From assembly GCF_022869825.1 (NCBI RefSeq), contig NZ_CP094971.1:2500001-2552500 (forward strand): 52,500 nucleotides of DNA. The letters are read 5' to 3'. Each line of letters begins with the position of its first letter. Positions within the stretch are counted from its first letter, which is position 1. This DNA is from Clostridium sp. BJN0001 (GTDB taxonomy: Bacteria > Bacillota > Clostridia > Clostridiales > Clostridiaceae). A program made the translations under genes and the position numbers. Below are positions 25,401-34,477 of the stretch, one piece after another. The notes under the pieces were generated by a model that was not told the DNA's origin, searched no databases, and was given only the letters and a program-made list of their open reading frames with translations.

Positions 25401-26111
25401 TTAATACATGCAATAGTCCCGCCTGTTGTCAGTAAAAGTATTTTTTTCATAAAATGATGCCTCCATAAGTTGTTTTTTATTCTCATAGACTCTCTTTTGC
25501 AGATGCACTAAATGATCACATATAAGTTTCTGCGCAGAATCAATATTTCTATTTAACATCTCAGATGCAATATTTATGTGTTCTTGCTTTTCATTTGAAA
25601 AAAGTAAATGACGGCTATCATAAATTAATATTCTAGAAAGATTTTCAAACACATTTTCTGCCATCTGATATAACATTTCATTATGTCCTGCTTTTATTAT
25701 GGACATATGAAATTTGTCATTAAGATAATTGAATTCATCTATTTTTCTTACATCAAAATTATCAGGAAATTTTTCTGCAAGATGTAAAATACTTTTAAGT
25801 TCCTCATCCGAAGCTTTTAAAATAGCTTTCTTAGCTGATTCTTTTTCAAAAATCATCCTCATTTCAAAAGATTCCTGCATATTCTGTTCTGTAATTGGTT
25901 TTACAAAATACCCTTTTCTCGGAAAAGATGTCAAATACCCTTCTAGCTCTAATGCTGTAAGTGCATCCCTTATTGGAGTTTTGCTTACATTATATTTATT
26001 TGCAAGTTCAGACAAAGTTATGAATTCTCCATCTTTTATTCTGAGTTTAAGAATATCAGATTTTATCTTTAGGTAAATTTCTCTTGCATATGACATATGA
26101 GATTTCTGCAT
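25401..26111 (-). CDS. GntR-family regulator with FCD domain
   Basis: A 236-residue regulator. Seen: a winged HTH (about residues 10-75; LSELANKYNVSKTPIRDALTALELEGYL) and an all-helical FCD ligand domain (about 80-215) with metal/ligand residues such as FHMSIIKAGHN. AAGGAG precedes the ATG. The last 16 residues (from FYEKNTFTDNR) are the asparaginase start region read in another frame, a 50-nt overlap, so its original stop may have been lost. It probably controlled the asparaginase and amino-acid transporter genes just downstream (inference). Confidence 0.85.
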   Translation of the reverse strand: MQKSHMSYAREIYLKIKSDILKLRIKDGEFITLSELANKYNVSKTPIRDALTALELEGYLTSFPRKGYFVKPITEQNMQESFEMRMIFEKESAKKAILKASDEELKSILHLAEKFPDNFDVRKIDEFNYLNDKFHMSIIKAGHNEMLYQMAENVFENLSRILIYDSRHLLFSNEKQEHINIASEMLNRNIDSAQKLICDHLVHLQKRVYENKKQLMEASFYEKNTFTDNRRDYCMY

Positions 26112-26159
26112 TTATTTTCTCCTTAAAATCCCACTGATATATCAGTTTAAATAAATAAA

Positions 26160-26206
26160 AAAAGCAATAAAACATTTATTTTCTCATAAATGCTTCATTG
26201 CTTTAT
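26160..26206 (-). terminator. Terminator after pullulanase gene
   Basis: On the minus strand AAAGCAATGAAGCATTTAT pairs imperfectly with ATAAATGTTTTATTGCTTT, followed by a T run. Confidence 0.85.
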
Positions 26207-26254
26207 TGGGTTTAGTATACTTTATAATTATTTATTTGTCAATATAATTATTTA

Positions 26255-29200
26255 TTAACTATTACTTTTTTCAAAACTTTCTTTATCTACTAAAACATAA
26301 GAAGTATGTGCTGGTAAAATAACTTTTGAATTTTTAACTTCATCAAGTTTTTCTACACCTGCATTATCTTTATTAACAACAGTAACCCATCCATCTTGTG
26401 GAAGTGTAACTTCAACTGAATCATTACTTGAGTTAAACATTACTGCTATTTTAGACCATGAATCATTAGCTTTACTTCCATCTATTACATATGCAACAAC
26501 ATTACTTCCCTTAAAGTCTTTTCCTTCTTCTAAGAATTTTAAGTTGTTTTGTATATCTTCTGTGCTATCCATTCTAAATGCTTTATGCTCACTTCTTAAT
26601 TTTAATAGTCCTTTATAATAATCATATAAACTACTAAATTCTGAAATTCTTTTCCAGTCAAGTTTATTTACGCTATCTGGTGAATTATAGCTGTTTCCAT
26701 TAAATGTTCCATCAGGATTTGTTTTAGTTCTTGCAAATTCTTCTCCTGCCTGCATAAATGGTATTCCTTGAGATGTTAAAACTATTGCAGCTGACATTTT
26801 ATTTCTATCTATAAGTTCACTTTGTGAAAGATCCTTGCCAGTTGTATTTAATTTATCCCATAAAGTCATGTTATCATGGCATGACGCATAATTAATTGTC
26901 TGATATGGTTCATTAGCCCATGGCTTTTCTGAATAATTAACATTTGAATAGTCTATTCCATCATGCTGAGTAGATGCTACTACACCAAATTTTATTGTAT
27001 CTTCACAATTTGCTTTTCCAAGTAAAAATGCATCATCATTATCATCAAATACATTTCCTCTTAATCCATCTCTTAAATCATCACTAAATGCACCAATTTG
27101 CATTTCTCCAAATTTAGGCATATTTGCCTTTAAAGTTTGTTTAGATGAATCGAGTGAAGAAGATGAGCCTGTCCATCCTTCTCCATATAATAATATTTTA
27201 TTATCAATTTTATCTAACTCAGTTCTTATTTCTTTCATTGTATCAATATCATGAACTGCCATTAAATCAAATCTAAATCCATCTATATGATATTCGTCAG
27301 TCCAGTATTTAACAGAGTCAACAATTAACTTTCTAACCATAAAACGATCAGATGCTGTTTCATTTCCACATCCAGAACCATTTGAAAAATTACCATTCTC
27401 ATCTTGTCTATAATAATAATCAGGAACAGCAAGGTTAAATAATGAATCTTCTGTAGCTCCTGTATGGTTATAAACAACATCCATAATTACTTTTATACCA
27501 TTTTTGTGAAGTTCTTTAACCATCTCTTTAAACTCAGTTATTCTCATCTTTCCATCATAAGGGTTCATTGAATATGAGCCTTCTGGTACACTATAATTCT
27601 GTGGATCATATCCCCAGTTATATTGACTGTTATCATCTTTTGTTTCATCAATTGATCTAAAATCAAAAGATGGCATTATCTGTACAGTATTTATTCCAAG
27701 TTCTTTAAGATGATCAATTCCTGTCTTTATATCAGTACCAGAAACCGTATTACTTTTTTGCCATACACCTTCATATTTTCCTCTATACTCTATACTAACT
27801 CCTGAATTTTCATCAATTGAAAAATCTCTTATATGCATTTCATATATTGTTGCATCAGTAGGATTTTTAAGTTCTGGTCTTTTATCTTCATTCCATCCTT
27901 CAGGATTTGTTTCTTCAAGATTAACTACCATCGATCTTTTTCCATTTACACCTACTGCTTTTGCATATGGATCTGTGACTTCATTTTCTTTTCCATTATT
28001 TTTTACAATATAATTGTAATAACATCCATCAAGGTCACCATCTACAGAAGCTTTCCAAATACCATTATCTTCTTTTTTCATCTCAATTTTCTTTTCTGCA
28101 GGACATTTATAAGTTTTTCCATTAGTCCCATAAAGATTAAGATATACGCTTTCTGCTACTGGAGCCCATAAAACGAAATCTGTTTTTTCAGGTGTATATA
28201 TAGCTCCAAGTTTTCCATCATATTTAAATGTTTGCTCAAACTTACTGCTATCATATATTTTACCAAATTCAGCCTGACATTCATCACAGCCTGGTATAAC
28301 AACAGAATATTTTTTATTTAAATCTAGTCCATTTACTGTCTTTATATTACCTGATATTCCATCTTTATTTATTGAGATAAAATATAAGTCACTATTAATA
28401 GGTTGTCCATTTTCTTTTAAAATAATTCCTTTTGTACTATCAAGTTTTCTATTAAGCTTAAAATTTATATTATTTGTTGTTTCAATTTTTAAAGATGTTA
28501 TTTCTGTTTTCTTAATTGGCTGATCTGGTGTAGTATACACTTTTTCATCACCTTGAACTAAATATATGTTAATTTCACCTTTATTATTTGCATATGCAAG
28601 ATCTACAGACCTATCTATATCTGTATCTTTTTCAGTCCATGAATCTCCACCTTTTCTCACTATAAATGATATAGATTTCTTACCTTTTACATCACTTTTA
28701 ATAACTTCTGCAATTTGTCCATATTTATCACTTTTAGCAAAGCCATATCCTGCACCGTCTGAATCATCTGTCCATGACCATACATCCCAATTATCATAAT
28801 TTTCATCGCCTCTGTAATAATGAACATTAAGTTTTACAGATGCAAAATCTCTATTTATCTTTTTATCAGTTCTAGAAACGTTTCCATCATTATCATTTAT
28901 AATACTCTCTGTGTCTCCTAAAGTTAAGTCAACACTTTCATCACCTGTTGCTTTTTCTTTCCAGTCGCCTTTACGAACTATATAGAAAAGCTCTCCAGAA
29001 TTTTTATCTGCTTCAACAATAGCAAATTTTCCTTGGTCATCCTGACCTATAAAATCAACCTGTTTTCCATCTTTTCCTTTCTCCCATGTCCATAAATTCC
29101 AACCATCATAATTAGAATCCTGTCTGTTATAACGAATTTTTACTAACACTTTTTCAGTATTTTCAGCTGCATTTACATTTTTTACAGGCATTTGAAAAAA

Positions 29201-29257
29201 TGCAAAGAAAAAGACAGCTAATGTAATTAAAGCTATTGTCTTTTTTAACTGTTTCAT
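26255..29257 (-). CDS. pulA: Secreted pullulanase type I
   Basis: A 1000-residue extracellular GH13 debranching enzyme that cleaves alpha-1,6 bonds in pullulan and branched starch products. Seen in order: a signal peptide (residues 1-31, cut near NVNA-AENT), two CBM41 starch-binding modules (NYDGWNLWTWEKG and NYDNWDVWSWTDD), an Ig-like linker, a CBM48 module (TDFVLWAPVAESVYLNLYG), then the catalytic barrel. The barrel carries the pullulanase signature YNWGYDP, region I DVVYNHTG, nucleophile region GFRFDLMAVHD, general acid ILLYGEGW and YASCHDN. There is no LPXTG or SLH anchor, so it should be released. A cre-like site overlaps the promoter, consistent with glucose repression. Confidence 0.95.
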   Translation of the reverse strand: MKQLKKTIALITLAVFFFAFFQMPVKNVNAAENTEKVLVKIRYNRQDSNYDGWNLWTWEKGKDGKQVDFIGQDDQGKFAIVEADKNSGELFYIVRKGDWKEKATGDESVDLTLGDTESIINDNDGNVSRTDKKINRDFASVKLNVHYYRGDENYDNWDVWSWTDDSDGAGYGFAKSDKYGQIAEVIKSDVKGKKSISFIVRKGGDSWTEKDTDIDRSVDLAYANNKGEINIYLVQGDEKVYTTPDQPIKKTEITSLKIETTNNINFKLNRKLDSTKGIILKENGQPINSDLYFISINKDGISGNIKTVNGLDLNKKYSVVIPGCDECQAEFGKIYDSSKFEQTFKYDGKLGAIYTPEKTDFVLWAPVAESVYLNLYGTNGKTYKCPAEKKIEMKKEDNGIWKASVDGDLDGCYYNYIVKNNGKENEVTDPYAKAVGVNGKRSMVVNLEETNPEGWNEDKRPELKNPTDATIYEMHIRDFSIDENSGVSIEYRGKYEGVWQKSNTVSGTDIKTGIDHLKELGINTVQIMPSFDFRSIDETKDDNSQYNWGYDPQNYSVPEGSYSMNPYDGKMRITEFKEMVKELHKNGIKVIMDVVYNHTGATEDSLFNLAVPDYYYRQDENGNFSNGSGCGNETASDRFMVRKLIVDSVKYWTDEYHIDGFRFDLMAVHDIDTMKEIRTELDKIDNKILLYGEGWTGSSSSLDSSKQTLKANMPKFGEMQIGAFSDDLRDGLRGNVFDDNDDAFLLGKANCEDTIKFGVVASTQHDGIDYSNVNYSEKPWANEPYQTINYASCHDNMTLWDKLNTTGKDLSQSELIDRNKMSAAIVLTSQGIPFMQAGEEFARTKTNPDGTFNGNSYNSPDSVNKLDWKRISEFSSLYDYYKGLLKLRSEHKAFRMDSTEDIQNNLKFLEEGKDFKGSNVVAYVIDGSKANDSWSKIAVMFNSSNDSVEVTLPQDGWVTVVNKDNAGVEKLDEVKNSKVILPAHTSYVLVDKESFEKSNS

Positions 29258-29270
29258 AAATCTACCCCCT

Positions 29271-29318
29271 TTAAAACGTTTACTAAAATTATTATACCAC
29301 TATTTAAATCATTTACAA
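29271..29318 (-). promoter_or_regulatory. pulA promoter with overlapping cre-like site
   Basis: On the minus strand TTGTAA (29313-29318), 16 nt, then TATAAT (29291-29296). AGTAAACGTTTTAA (29271-29284) lies over the expected start point and resembles a CcpA catabolite-response element, with the palindromic core AAACGTTT. Confidence 0.5.
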
Positions 29319-29368
29319 TACAGTATTAACTATAAATACCTTTATTTGATAAATATTAGTTTAATAAA

Positions 29369-29403
29369 AAAGCGTACTAATGAAAACTATCATTAATACG
29401 CTA
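29369..29403 (-). terminator. Terminator after uracil permease gene
   Basis: On the minus strand AGCGTATTAATGA pairs with CATTAGTACGCT, followed by six T. Confidence 0.85.
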
Positions 29404-29422
29404 AAAATTTTATGTATAAAAC

Positions 29423-30718
29423 TTATTCTTCTTCGTTCATAAGTCCAAGCTTGTCAAAAATAATAAAGCTTACATTTAAAAGTATTCCAACTATTGTTGC
29501 AAGACCCATTCCTTTTATTTCTATACTTCCAAGCGATAATGTTATTCCACTTAATCCAACAACAAATATAACAGAAGCTAAAATTAAATTTCTTGATTTA
29601 GCAAAATCAACTTTTTCTTCTATAAATGTTCTAAGTCCAGATGTGGCAATTGTTCCAAATAGAAGCATACTTACTCCACCGATTACTGGGCTTGGAATTG
29701 TAGTTATAAGTGCTGATATCTTTCCTGAAAATCCTAATATAATCGAAATTACCGCTGCACCACAAATTACATATACACTATAAACTTTAGTAAGTGCCAT
29801 TACACCTATATTCTCGCCATATGTAGTTGTAGGAACTGATCCAAACATTCCTGAAATTACTGTTGAAAGACCATCTCCTAAAAGCGATCTATGAAGTCCT
29901 GGATCTTCCATTAAATCATGTCCAATTATACTGCTTGTTACTTTAAGATGTCCTACATGCTCTGCTACAACAACAAATGTTGCTGGCAATATTGTAAGCA
30001 TTGCATTTGAATCAAAATGTGCTACTTTTATATTTGGCATAATAAAAAAGTTTGCCTGTGTTACTGCTGAGAAATCAACTATTCCCATAATACATGAAGC
30101 TATATATCCTATTATTACTCCTAAAAGAAGAGGAATAACTTTAAGAAATCCTTTTAAAAGTACATTACACAATATGACACTTACAAGTGTTATCATTGAA
30201 ATAATAACCCACTGCACATTAAGTTCTGGAGAATTACTTCCTCCAACTGGAAATCCTGCCATATCAGCAGCACTAGGTGCAAGTTCAAGACCAATTATAG
30301 TAATTATTGATCCCATTGCTGCAGGTGGAAGTAGTTTATTTATCCAGCCAATTCCTGTATAACCAACAGAAATTGCAATAATTGAAAATACTACTCCTGT
30401 AGCAACAAATCCACTTTGAATTGTTTCAAAATCATATCCCTGAGCATATAAAAGTAAAACTGGTGATATAAAAGCAAAACTTGATCCTAAATAAGCTGGT
30501 ATTTTTCCTTTAGTAATAAACACATATAAAAGTGTTCCTATTCCATTAAAAAAAAGGACGGTTGCGGGGTCAATATTAAAAATTAATGGAACTAATACCG
30601 ATGCTCCAAACATTGCAAATAAATGTTGGATACTAAGTGGTATTCCTTTAGTTAAAGGTAGTTTCTCATTAACTCCTACGCAATCATCTTCATTCATTAA
30701 AGTATTATCTTTATTCAT
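29423..30718 (-). CDS. uraA: Uracil permease (NCS2 family)
   Basis: A 431-residue inner-membrane nucleobase/proton symporter with 12-14 membrane segments. Seen: LSIQHLFAMFGASVLVPLIFNIDPA near the N-terminus with the signature QH, the substrate-site region ATFVVVAEHVGHLKVTS with Glu-His, and GSVPTTTYGENIGVMALT. These match UraA/PyrP rather than xanthine carriers. It stands alone. No PyrR-type leader hairpins are evident in the 200 nt upstream. Confidence 0.9.
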   Translation of the reverse strand: MNKDNTLMNEDDCVGVNEKLPLTKGIPLSIQHLFAMFGASVLVPLIFNIDPATVLFFNGIGTLLYVFITKGKIPAYLGSSFAFISPVLLLYAQGYDFETIQSGFVATGVVFSIIAISVGYTGIGWINKLLPPAAMGSIITIIGLELAPSAADMAGFPVGGSNSPELNVQWVIISMITLVSVILCNVLLKGFLKVIPLLLGVIIGYIASCIMGIVDFSAVTQANFFIMPNIKVAHFDSNAMLTILPATFVVVAEHVGHLKVTSSIIGHDLMEDPGLHRSLLGDGLSTVISGMFGSVPTTTYGENIGVMALTKVYSVYVICGAAVISIILGFSGKISALITTIPSPVIGGVSMLLFGTIATSGLRTFIEEKVDFAKSRNLILASVIFVVGLSGITLSLGSIEIKGMGLATIVGILLNVSFIIFDKLGLMNEEE

Positions 30719-30887
30719 TTTATCATCTTCCTTTCTTAGTTTCTCAGAACTAAATTAAAAGCACCTCACATAAAATATCACTAATAATTTATTCTGTCAA
30801 GATTTTTTAATTTGCTAAAGACATTAATTATGCTAATATTTTGCCTCCATTATGCTATTTTATGAATATATAATAATTTGATAAAAA

Positions 30888-30917
30888 AATCCCCAGCACT
30901 GTGCTGAGGATTTTTTT
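30888..30917 (-). terminator. Terminator after resolvase-like gene
   Basis: AATCCTCAGCAC / TGCTGGGGATT hairpin on the minus strand with seven T; T-rich on both sides. Confidence 0.85.
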
Positions 30918-30921
30918 TATA

Positions 30922-31524
30922 TTATTTTACAACATGAATATGGGATAAATTTTTTCTTTTATTCGCTCTTATTAATGTACTTTTAGAAATTCCTGTTTTT
31001 TTTACAACCTGCGTATAACTATAATTTCCACCATTTATACACAAAAGTTTTAACGCTCTATCTAACTCATCTTCAGTATAATTTCTTCTATGATTAACAG
31101 ATTTTGTATTTCTATCAATTCCTTTTTCCTTTATTCCTGACTTATTAAAAAGTTTTATTGCCTTTACCTTATTAGTAATATCTTTATGTTCATCAAGAAA
31201 TGTTGTAAATGCATTTTGTATAAGATTAAGTTTATCCATAGTATCTATTACCCCTATATTTAATATCTTAACCTTACCACCTTTATCTAACAGTATTTTA
31301 AATATGTCACATGCTTCCTTAATTGTTTTTCCGACTCTATTAAGGCGAGCTATTATTAAAACATCTTCTTCATTAAGATCTTTTAAAAGTTCATAAAGTC
31401 TCTCTTTTTTCTCCTGATCCTTTTCTTCGATAACTTTTTCACATCCATTATTAAATAATGAAAAAATCTCTTTCTCTCTAAGTGAACTGTTCAATATATT
31501 CGTATAACCATAAATCTTACCCAT
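30922..31524 (-). CDS. Serine-recombinase-like protein lacking catalytic residues
   Basis: A 200-residue protein with the small-resolvase layout: an N-terminal resolvase-like domain (1-130) and a C-terminal HTH (about 145-195; YSYTQVVKKTGISKSTLIRANK). In active members the N-terminus reads YARVS with the nucleophilic Ser; here it is GYTNILNSS, with Leu at the Ser position and Asn for Arg. The second motif, normally LDRLGR, is LNRVGK, keeping the middle Arg but changing Asp and the last Arg. It should therefore not cut DNA and may be a DNA-binding regulator (inference). The frame is intact and the gene has its own terminator. No inverted-repeat target or partner transposase is nearby. Confidence 0.75.
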   Translation of the reverse strand: MGKIYGYTNILNSSLREKEIFSLFNNGCEKVIEEKDQEKKERLYELLKDLNEEDVLIIARLNRVGKTIKEACDIFKILLDKGGKVKILNIGVIDTMDKLNLIQNAFTTFLDEHKDITNKVKAIKLFNKSGIKEKGIDRNTKSVNHRRNYTEDELDRALKLLCINGGNYSYTQVVKKTGISKSTLIRANKRKNLSHIHVVK

Positions 31525-31598
31525 AAATTTACACCCACTTTAATCTTAATATTAGATATTACAATTATATACCTTTTTACAAATATTGGCAATAAAAA

Positions 31599-31643
31599 AG
31601 AACCTATAGAAATAGTCGTTTTTAAATACCTATTTCTACGGTT
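31599..31643 (-). terminator. Terminator after the two-TM protein gene
   Basis: On the minus strand GAACCGTAGAAATAG pairs with CTATTTCTATAGGTTC (one bulge), followed by six T. Confidence 0.85.
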
Positions 31644-31690
31644 CAATTGCAAATTCTACATCTATTTTTTATTTCTTGTAAATTATGATA

Positions 31691-32323
31691 TTAAACATAA
31701 TTTACAAGAAATGCATACTGCTTAGCAAGTTCTTTTCTATACCAATCTGTCTTTATTATACTTAAGTATGCATCTATAACTTTCTTTATCATAGACTCTT
31801 TAGTAAGTTGTAAAATCATCGCTAAAATAAAGAATGCTACTACAGCAAGAACAATTAAATATCTTACACTTGTTGCAACTGTATCTAGAACACAAACTCC
31901 TACAGATCCTGCTATAACAGCAGCAATTGATGCATATGTACCACTTTGAATATTAGCTTTTGTAGATGAAATTTTCTTATATAAAATTTCTGTTGTATAT
32001 ACATCCTTAAAAAATAAATCAAGCTTGTCTCTATATGTGTCCATAAACTTTTTCTGCATATATATAAGTGCTTTATTATCTTTATCTGATGAAATTCGCA
32101 TACACATTATAAGAGGATATTCATATTCTTTTATATCATGGAATTCGAATTCGTCTCTTTTTTTTAAGCTAGGAATTTTTACGCAAAGTTCATTATTTGA
32201 ATCTAGTGTAAGTTCGTAATTATCATTAACTCTACCAACATAATTATCCCTAATAATATTAATACTGTTCATAATTTTTTCATTATGTGCATACTGTCCA
32301 CTCATTATAGTTAATATTGTCAT
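31691..32323 (-). CDS. Membrane protein of unknown function, two TM segments
   Basis: A 210-residue protein. Seen: a hydrophilic N-terminal half (residues 1-125) with no recognisable motif, two adjacent membrane segments (about 130-150, IAAVIAGSVGVCVLDTVATS, and 155-175, LIVLAVVAFFILAMILQL), and a basic helical C-terminus. The ribosome site GGTGG precedes the ATG. Single gene between two terminators. No family recognised. The 247-nt spacer upstream (32324-32570) holds only the tRNA-Ser terminator. Confidence 0.65.
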   Translation of the reverse strand: MTILTIMSGQYAHNEKIMNSINIIRDNYVGRVNDNYELTLDSNNELCVKIPSLKKRDEFEFHDIKEYEYPLIMCMRISSDKDNKALIYMQKKFMDTYRDKLDLFFKDVYTTEILYKKISSTKANIQSGTYASIAAVIAGSVGVCVLDTVATSVRYLIVLAVVAFFILAMILQLTKESMIKKVIDAYLSIIKTDWYRKELAKQYAFLVNYV

Positions 32324-32527
32324 AAGATTCCACCACCTTCTTTTTTATGTTGTCCCAGCTATATTATATAATTAACTTAATATACATAATCTGTATTTTT
32401 CCCTAATTATATCACATATAAAACAAAAATTCATGTACGAGTTTAAATCCATCTGCAATCGTTTATGTTCTTTTAACCATAAGTACATTCTAACACATTG
32501 ATATGAACTTTTTTAATGTCTATAAAA

Positions 32528-32562
32528 TAAAAACGCAAGCATTTTATTAACGCTTGCGTTCT
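32528..32562 (-). terminator. Terminator after tRNA-Ser
   Basis: Perfect stem AACGCAAGC / GCTTGCGTT followed on the minus strand by TTTTATTTTATAG. Confidence 0.88.
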
Positions 32563-32570
32563 CATTATGG

Positions 32571-32662
32571 CGGAGAGAAAGAGATTCGAACTCTCGGTAC
32601 CTTTAAACAAAAATACAATGATTTTCGAGACCATCGCTTTAAACCGCTCAGCCATCTCTCCT
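32571..32662 (-). tRNA. tRNA-Ser (anticodon CGA)
   Basis: Class II tRNA on the minus strand. 5' GGAGAGA pairs with TCTCTCC at the 3' end; D arm GCTGAGCGGTTTAAAGC; anticodon stem ATGGT/ATCAT with loop CTCGAAA; long AT-rich variable arm; T arm GAGAGTTCGAATCTCT. It reads UCG codons. 3' end placed just after the acceptor stem, to within 2-3 bases. Confidence 0.92.
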
Positions 32663-32691
32663 TAATAATATTATTATATTACTAAATGTTA

Positions 32692-33159
32692 TTATTTATC
32701 AATATTGTGAATTTTACGTCTATCATTAAAAAATTCAGTCATAATGTCAGAACATTCTTTATCATACTCCCACTTAACATCAACAAAAGAATTAAGTTCT
32801 CTGCTATCAGTAATATTAATTACGGAACCACAGGCACCCATATCTTTATTAAATGTTCCTATGTGAACTCTAAGTATTCTGCTTTGAACTATAGCTGCTG
32901 CACACATAGGACATGGCTCTAAAGTAACATACATTTCGCAGCCATTAAGTCTCCAATCTCCTAGCTTCTTCGTAGCTTTATTAATTGCAAGAATTTCTGC
33001 ATGTGCAATCGGATTTTTAAGCTTCTGTTTAAGATTATGAGCTTTTGCCAATATTTTTCCATCCTTTACAATCACACATCCAACAGGTATTTCTCCTTCT
33101 TTTTTGGAAATAAGCGCCTCTTTTTTTGCAATCTTCATAAAATCAGCTGATTCAATCAT
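32692..33159 (-). CDS. tadA: tRNA adenosine(34) deaminase TadA
   Basis: A 155-residue zinc deaminase that makes inosine 34 in tRNA-Arg(ACG). Seen: catalytic HAEILAINKA (zinc His plus Glu) and PCPMCAAAI with the two zinc Cys, GEIPVGCVIV, and the C-terminal ECSDIMTEFFNDRR. Start set at 33159, where GGAG lies 8 nt upstream; it overlaps the end of the CorC-family gene by 8 nt. In Bacillus tadA sits beside SRP RNA and dnaX; here it is 15 kb away, next to tRNA-Ser instead. Confidence 0.92.
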   Translation of the reverse strand: MIESADFMKIAKKEALISKKEGEIPVGCVIVKDGKILAKAHNLKQKLKNPIAHAEILAINKATKKLGDWRLNGCEMYVTLEPCPMCAAAIVQSRILRVHIGTFNKDMGACGSVINITDSRELNSFVDVKWEYDKECSDIMTEFFNDRRKIHNIDK

Positions 33160-34447
33160 TTCCATCTCCATCATTTTCTTCATTATTTTCGATTTCTCTA
33201 TTTACATAGACTTTTACTTTCTTAACTCTGTTCTTATCAACACTTTCAACTTTATACGTAATATCCTTTATTGTAACCTCTTCTCCCTTTTCAGGTATTC
33301 GTCCAAGTTCTCCTATTATAATTCCTCCAACAGAATCAAATTCTTCTGATTCTAAATCCATATGAAGAAAATCTCCAAGATCATTAAGTCTTATACTTCC
33401 ATCAACAACATATTCGTTCTTGTTTATAACTTCTAAAGACTTTTTATCTTCATCATATTCATCTTCAATTTCTCCAACAATTTCTTCAACAAGATCTTCA
33501 ATTGTGACAACACCTACAGTTCCACCATATTCATCAAGAACTACTGACATTGGATTTCTTGTCTTTTTCATTTCTTTAAAAAGTTCTACTATCTTTTTAA
33601 ATTCAAATGTATAAAATGGTTCTCTTATATAATCTGTAACTTTAAAATTTTCTTTAAGATTTTCTATCATAGCAATATCTTTTATGTTTAATATTCCTAT
33701 AATATTATCAATTGTCTCATCATAAACAGGAATCCTTGAAAACTGCTCATTTTTTATAACATCAAGCACTTCATCATACGTAGATTCCTTGTCTATTGCG
33801 ATAACATCAACTCTCTGAACCATTACATCCTTAACTTGAAGATCAACAAAATCAAATACGTTGAAAATCATTTCCTTTTCAACGTATTCAAGAACACCTT
33901 CCTCTTCACTAACGCCTACCATTGTCTTCAATTCCTCTTCTGTAATAGACGTTTCATCTGATTGAGGTCTGCCTCCTAAAAGCCTTATAAATACCGCTGA
34001 AACTATATTAAAAATGTACACAAACGGAGTTAAAACTATAACTATATATTTTATAGGTCTTATTACTTTAAGACTTACTTTTTCACACATCTGCTTGGCA
34101 ATTGATTTTGGAGTTATTTCACCAAAAATAAGTATAAGTATAGTCATAATTCCAGTTGCTATTCCAACCCCTCTACTCCCTGCAAGAGTAGTTGCAACTA
34201 CAGTTGCAAGTGATGAAGCCAAAATATTTACAACATTATTTCCTATTAAAATTGCTCCTAATAGCTTATTTGGATTGTCTATAAGTTTTTCTACAAGTTT
34301 TGCATTCGGAACTTTCTCATCAACCATATGTCTTAATCTTATTTTGTTAATAGACATAAGTGCTGTCTCTGACATCGAAAAAAATCCAGATAATATTATT
34401 AAAACTATTAATATTAATATTTGTACCGTTAACGGACTGGGTTGCAA
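33152..34447 (-). CDS. CNNM/CorC-HlyC family transporter-like protein
   Basis: A 431-residue membrane protein. Seen in order: a CNNM/DUF21 domain of three to four membrane segments (about 1-185), a CBS pair (about 200-330; MVQRVDVIAIDKESTYDEV and VVLDEYGGTVGVVTIEDLVEE), and a C-terminal CorC_HlyC domain (about 345-420). Family members are linked to Mg2+ or Co2+ efflux; the 'hemolysin' label is historic. The start is TTG behind GGAGAG. Overlaps tadA. Confidence 0.88.
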   Translation of the reverse strand: MQPSPLTVQILILIVLIILSGFFSMSETALMSINKIRLRHMVDEKVPNAKLVEKLIDNPNKLLGAILIGNNVVNILASSLATVVATTLAGSRGVGIATGIMTILILIFGEITPKSIAKQMCEKVSLKVIRPIKYIVIVLTPFVYIFNIVSAVFIRLLGGRPQSDETSITEEELKTMVGVSEEEGVLEYVEKEMIFNVFDFVDLQVKDVMVQRVDVIAIDKESTYDEVLDVIKNEQFSRIPVYDETIDNIIGILNIKDIAMIENLKENFKVTDYIREPFYTFEFKKIVELFKEMKKTRNPMSVVLDEYGGTVGVVTIEDLVEEIVGEIEDEYDEDKKSLEVINKNEYVVDGSIRLNDLGDFLHMDLESEEFDSVGGIIIGELGRIPEKGEEVTIKDITYKVESVDKNRVKKVKVYVNREIENNEENDGDGND

Positions 34448-34477
34448 AAAAAATCACTCTCCTAAAAATATAAAAAA

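Larger units (their letters stand above)
22998..25450 (-). pseudogene. L-asparaginase, disrupted by frameshift and IS3 element
   Basis: Originally a type I-like asparaginase. The N-terminal part (from ATG 25450 behind GGAGG) reads MKKILLLTTGGTIACI with the first catalytic Thr and reaches VVTHGTD. Near 25185-25200 the reading frame changes and about four residues expected between HGTDT and SFMVQNL are missing, a deletion not divisible by three in the active site. The second frame (SFMVQNLDIPVVFTGSQIP, RAFKIHSLNQNAF) reaches the IS3 at 24852. The remainder (VFLLKLVPGIRPSI, ETFGLGGIPS, MWILGQ) continues beyond it to about 23000, fused to the ABC binding protein. Dead at three independent points. 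Confidence 0.9.

Noticed and set aside
30719..30887. PyrR attenuator upstream of the uracil permease
   Set aside because: No anti-antiterminator consensus or terminator hairpin in the leader.
32473..32655. 60-codon frame on the minus strand
   Set aside because: It is an artefact of reading through tRNA-Ser and its terminator.
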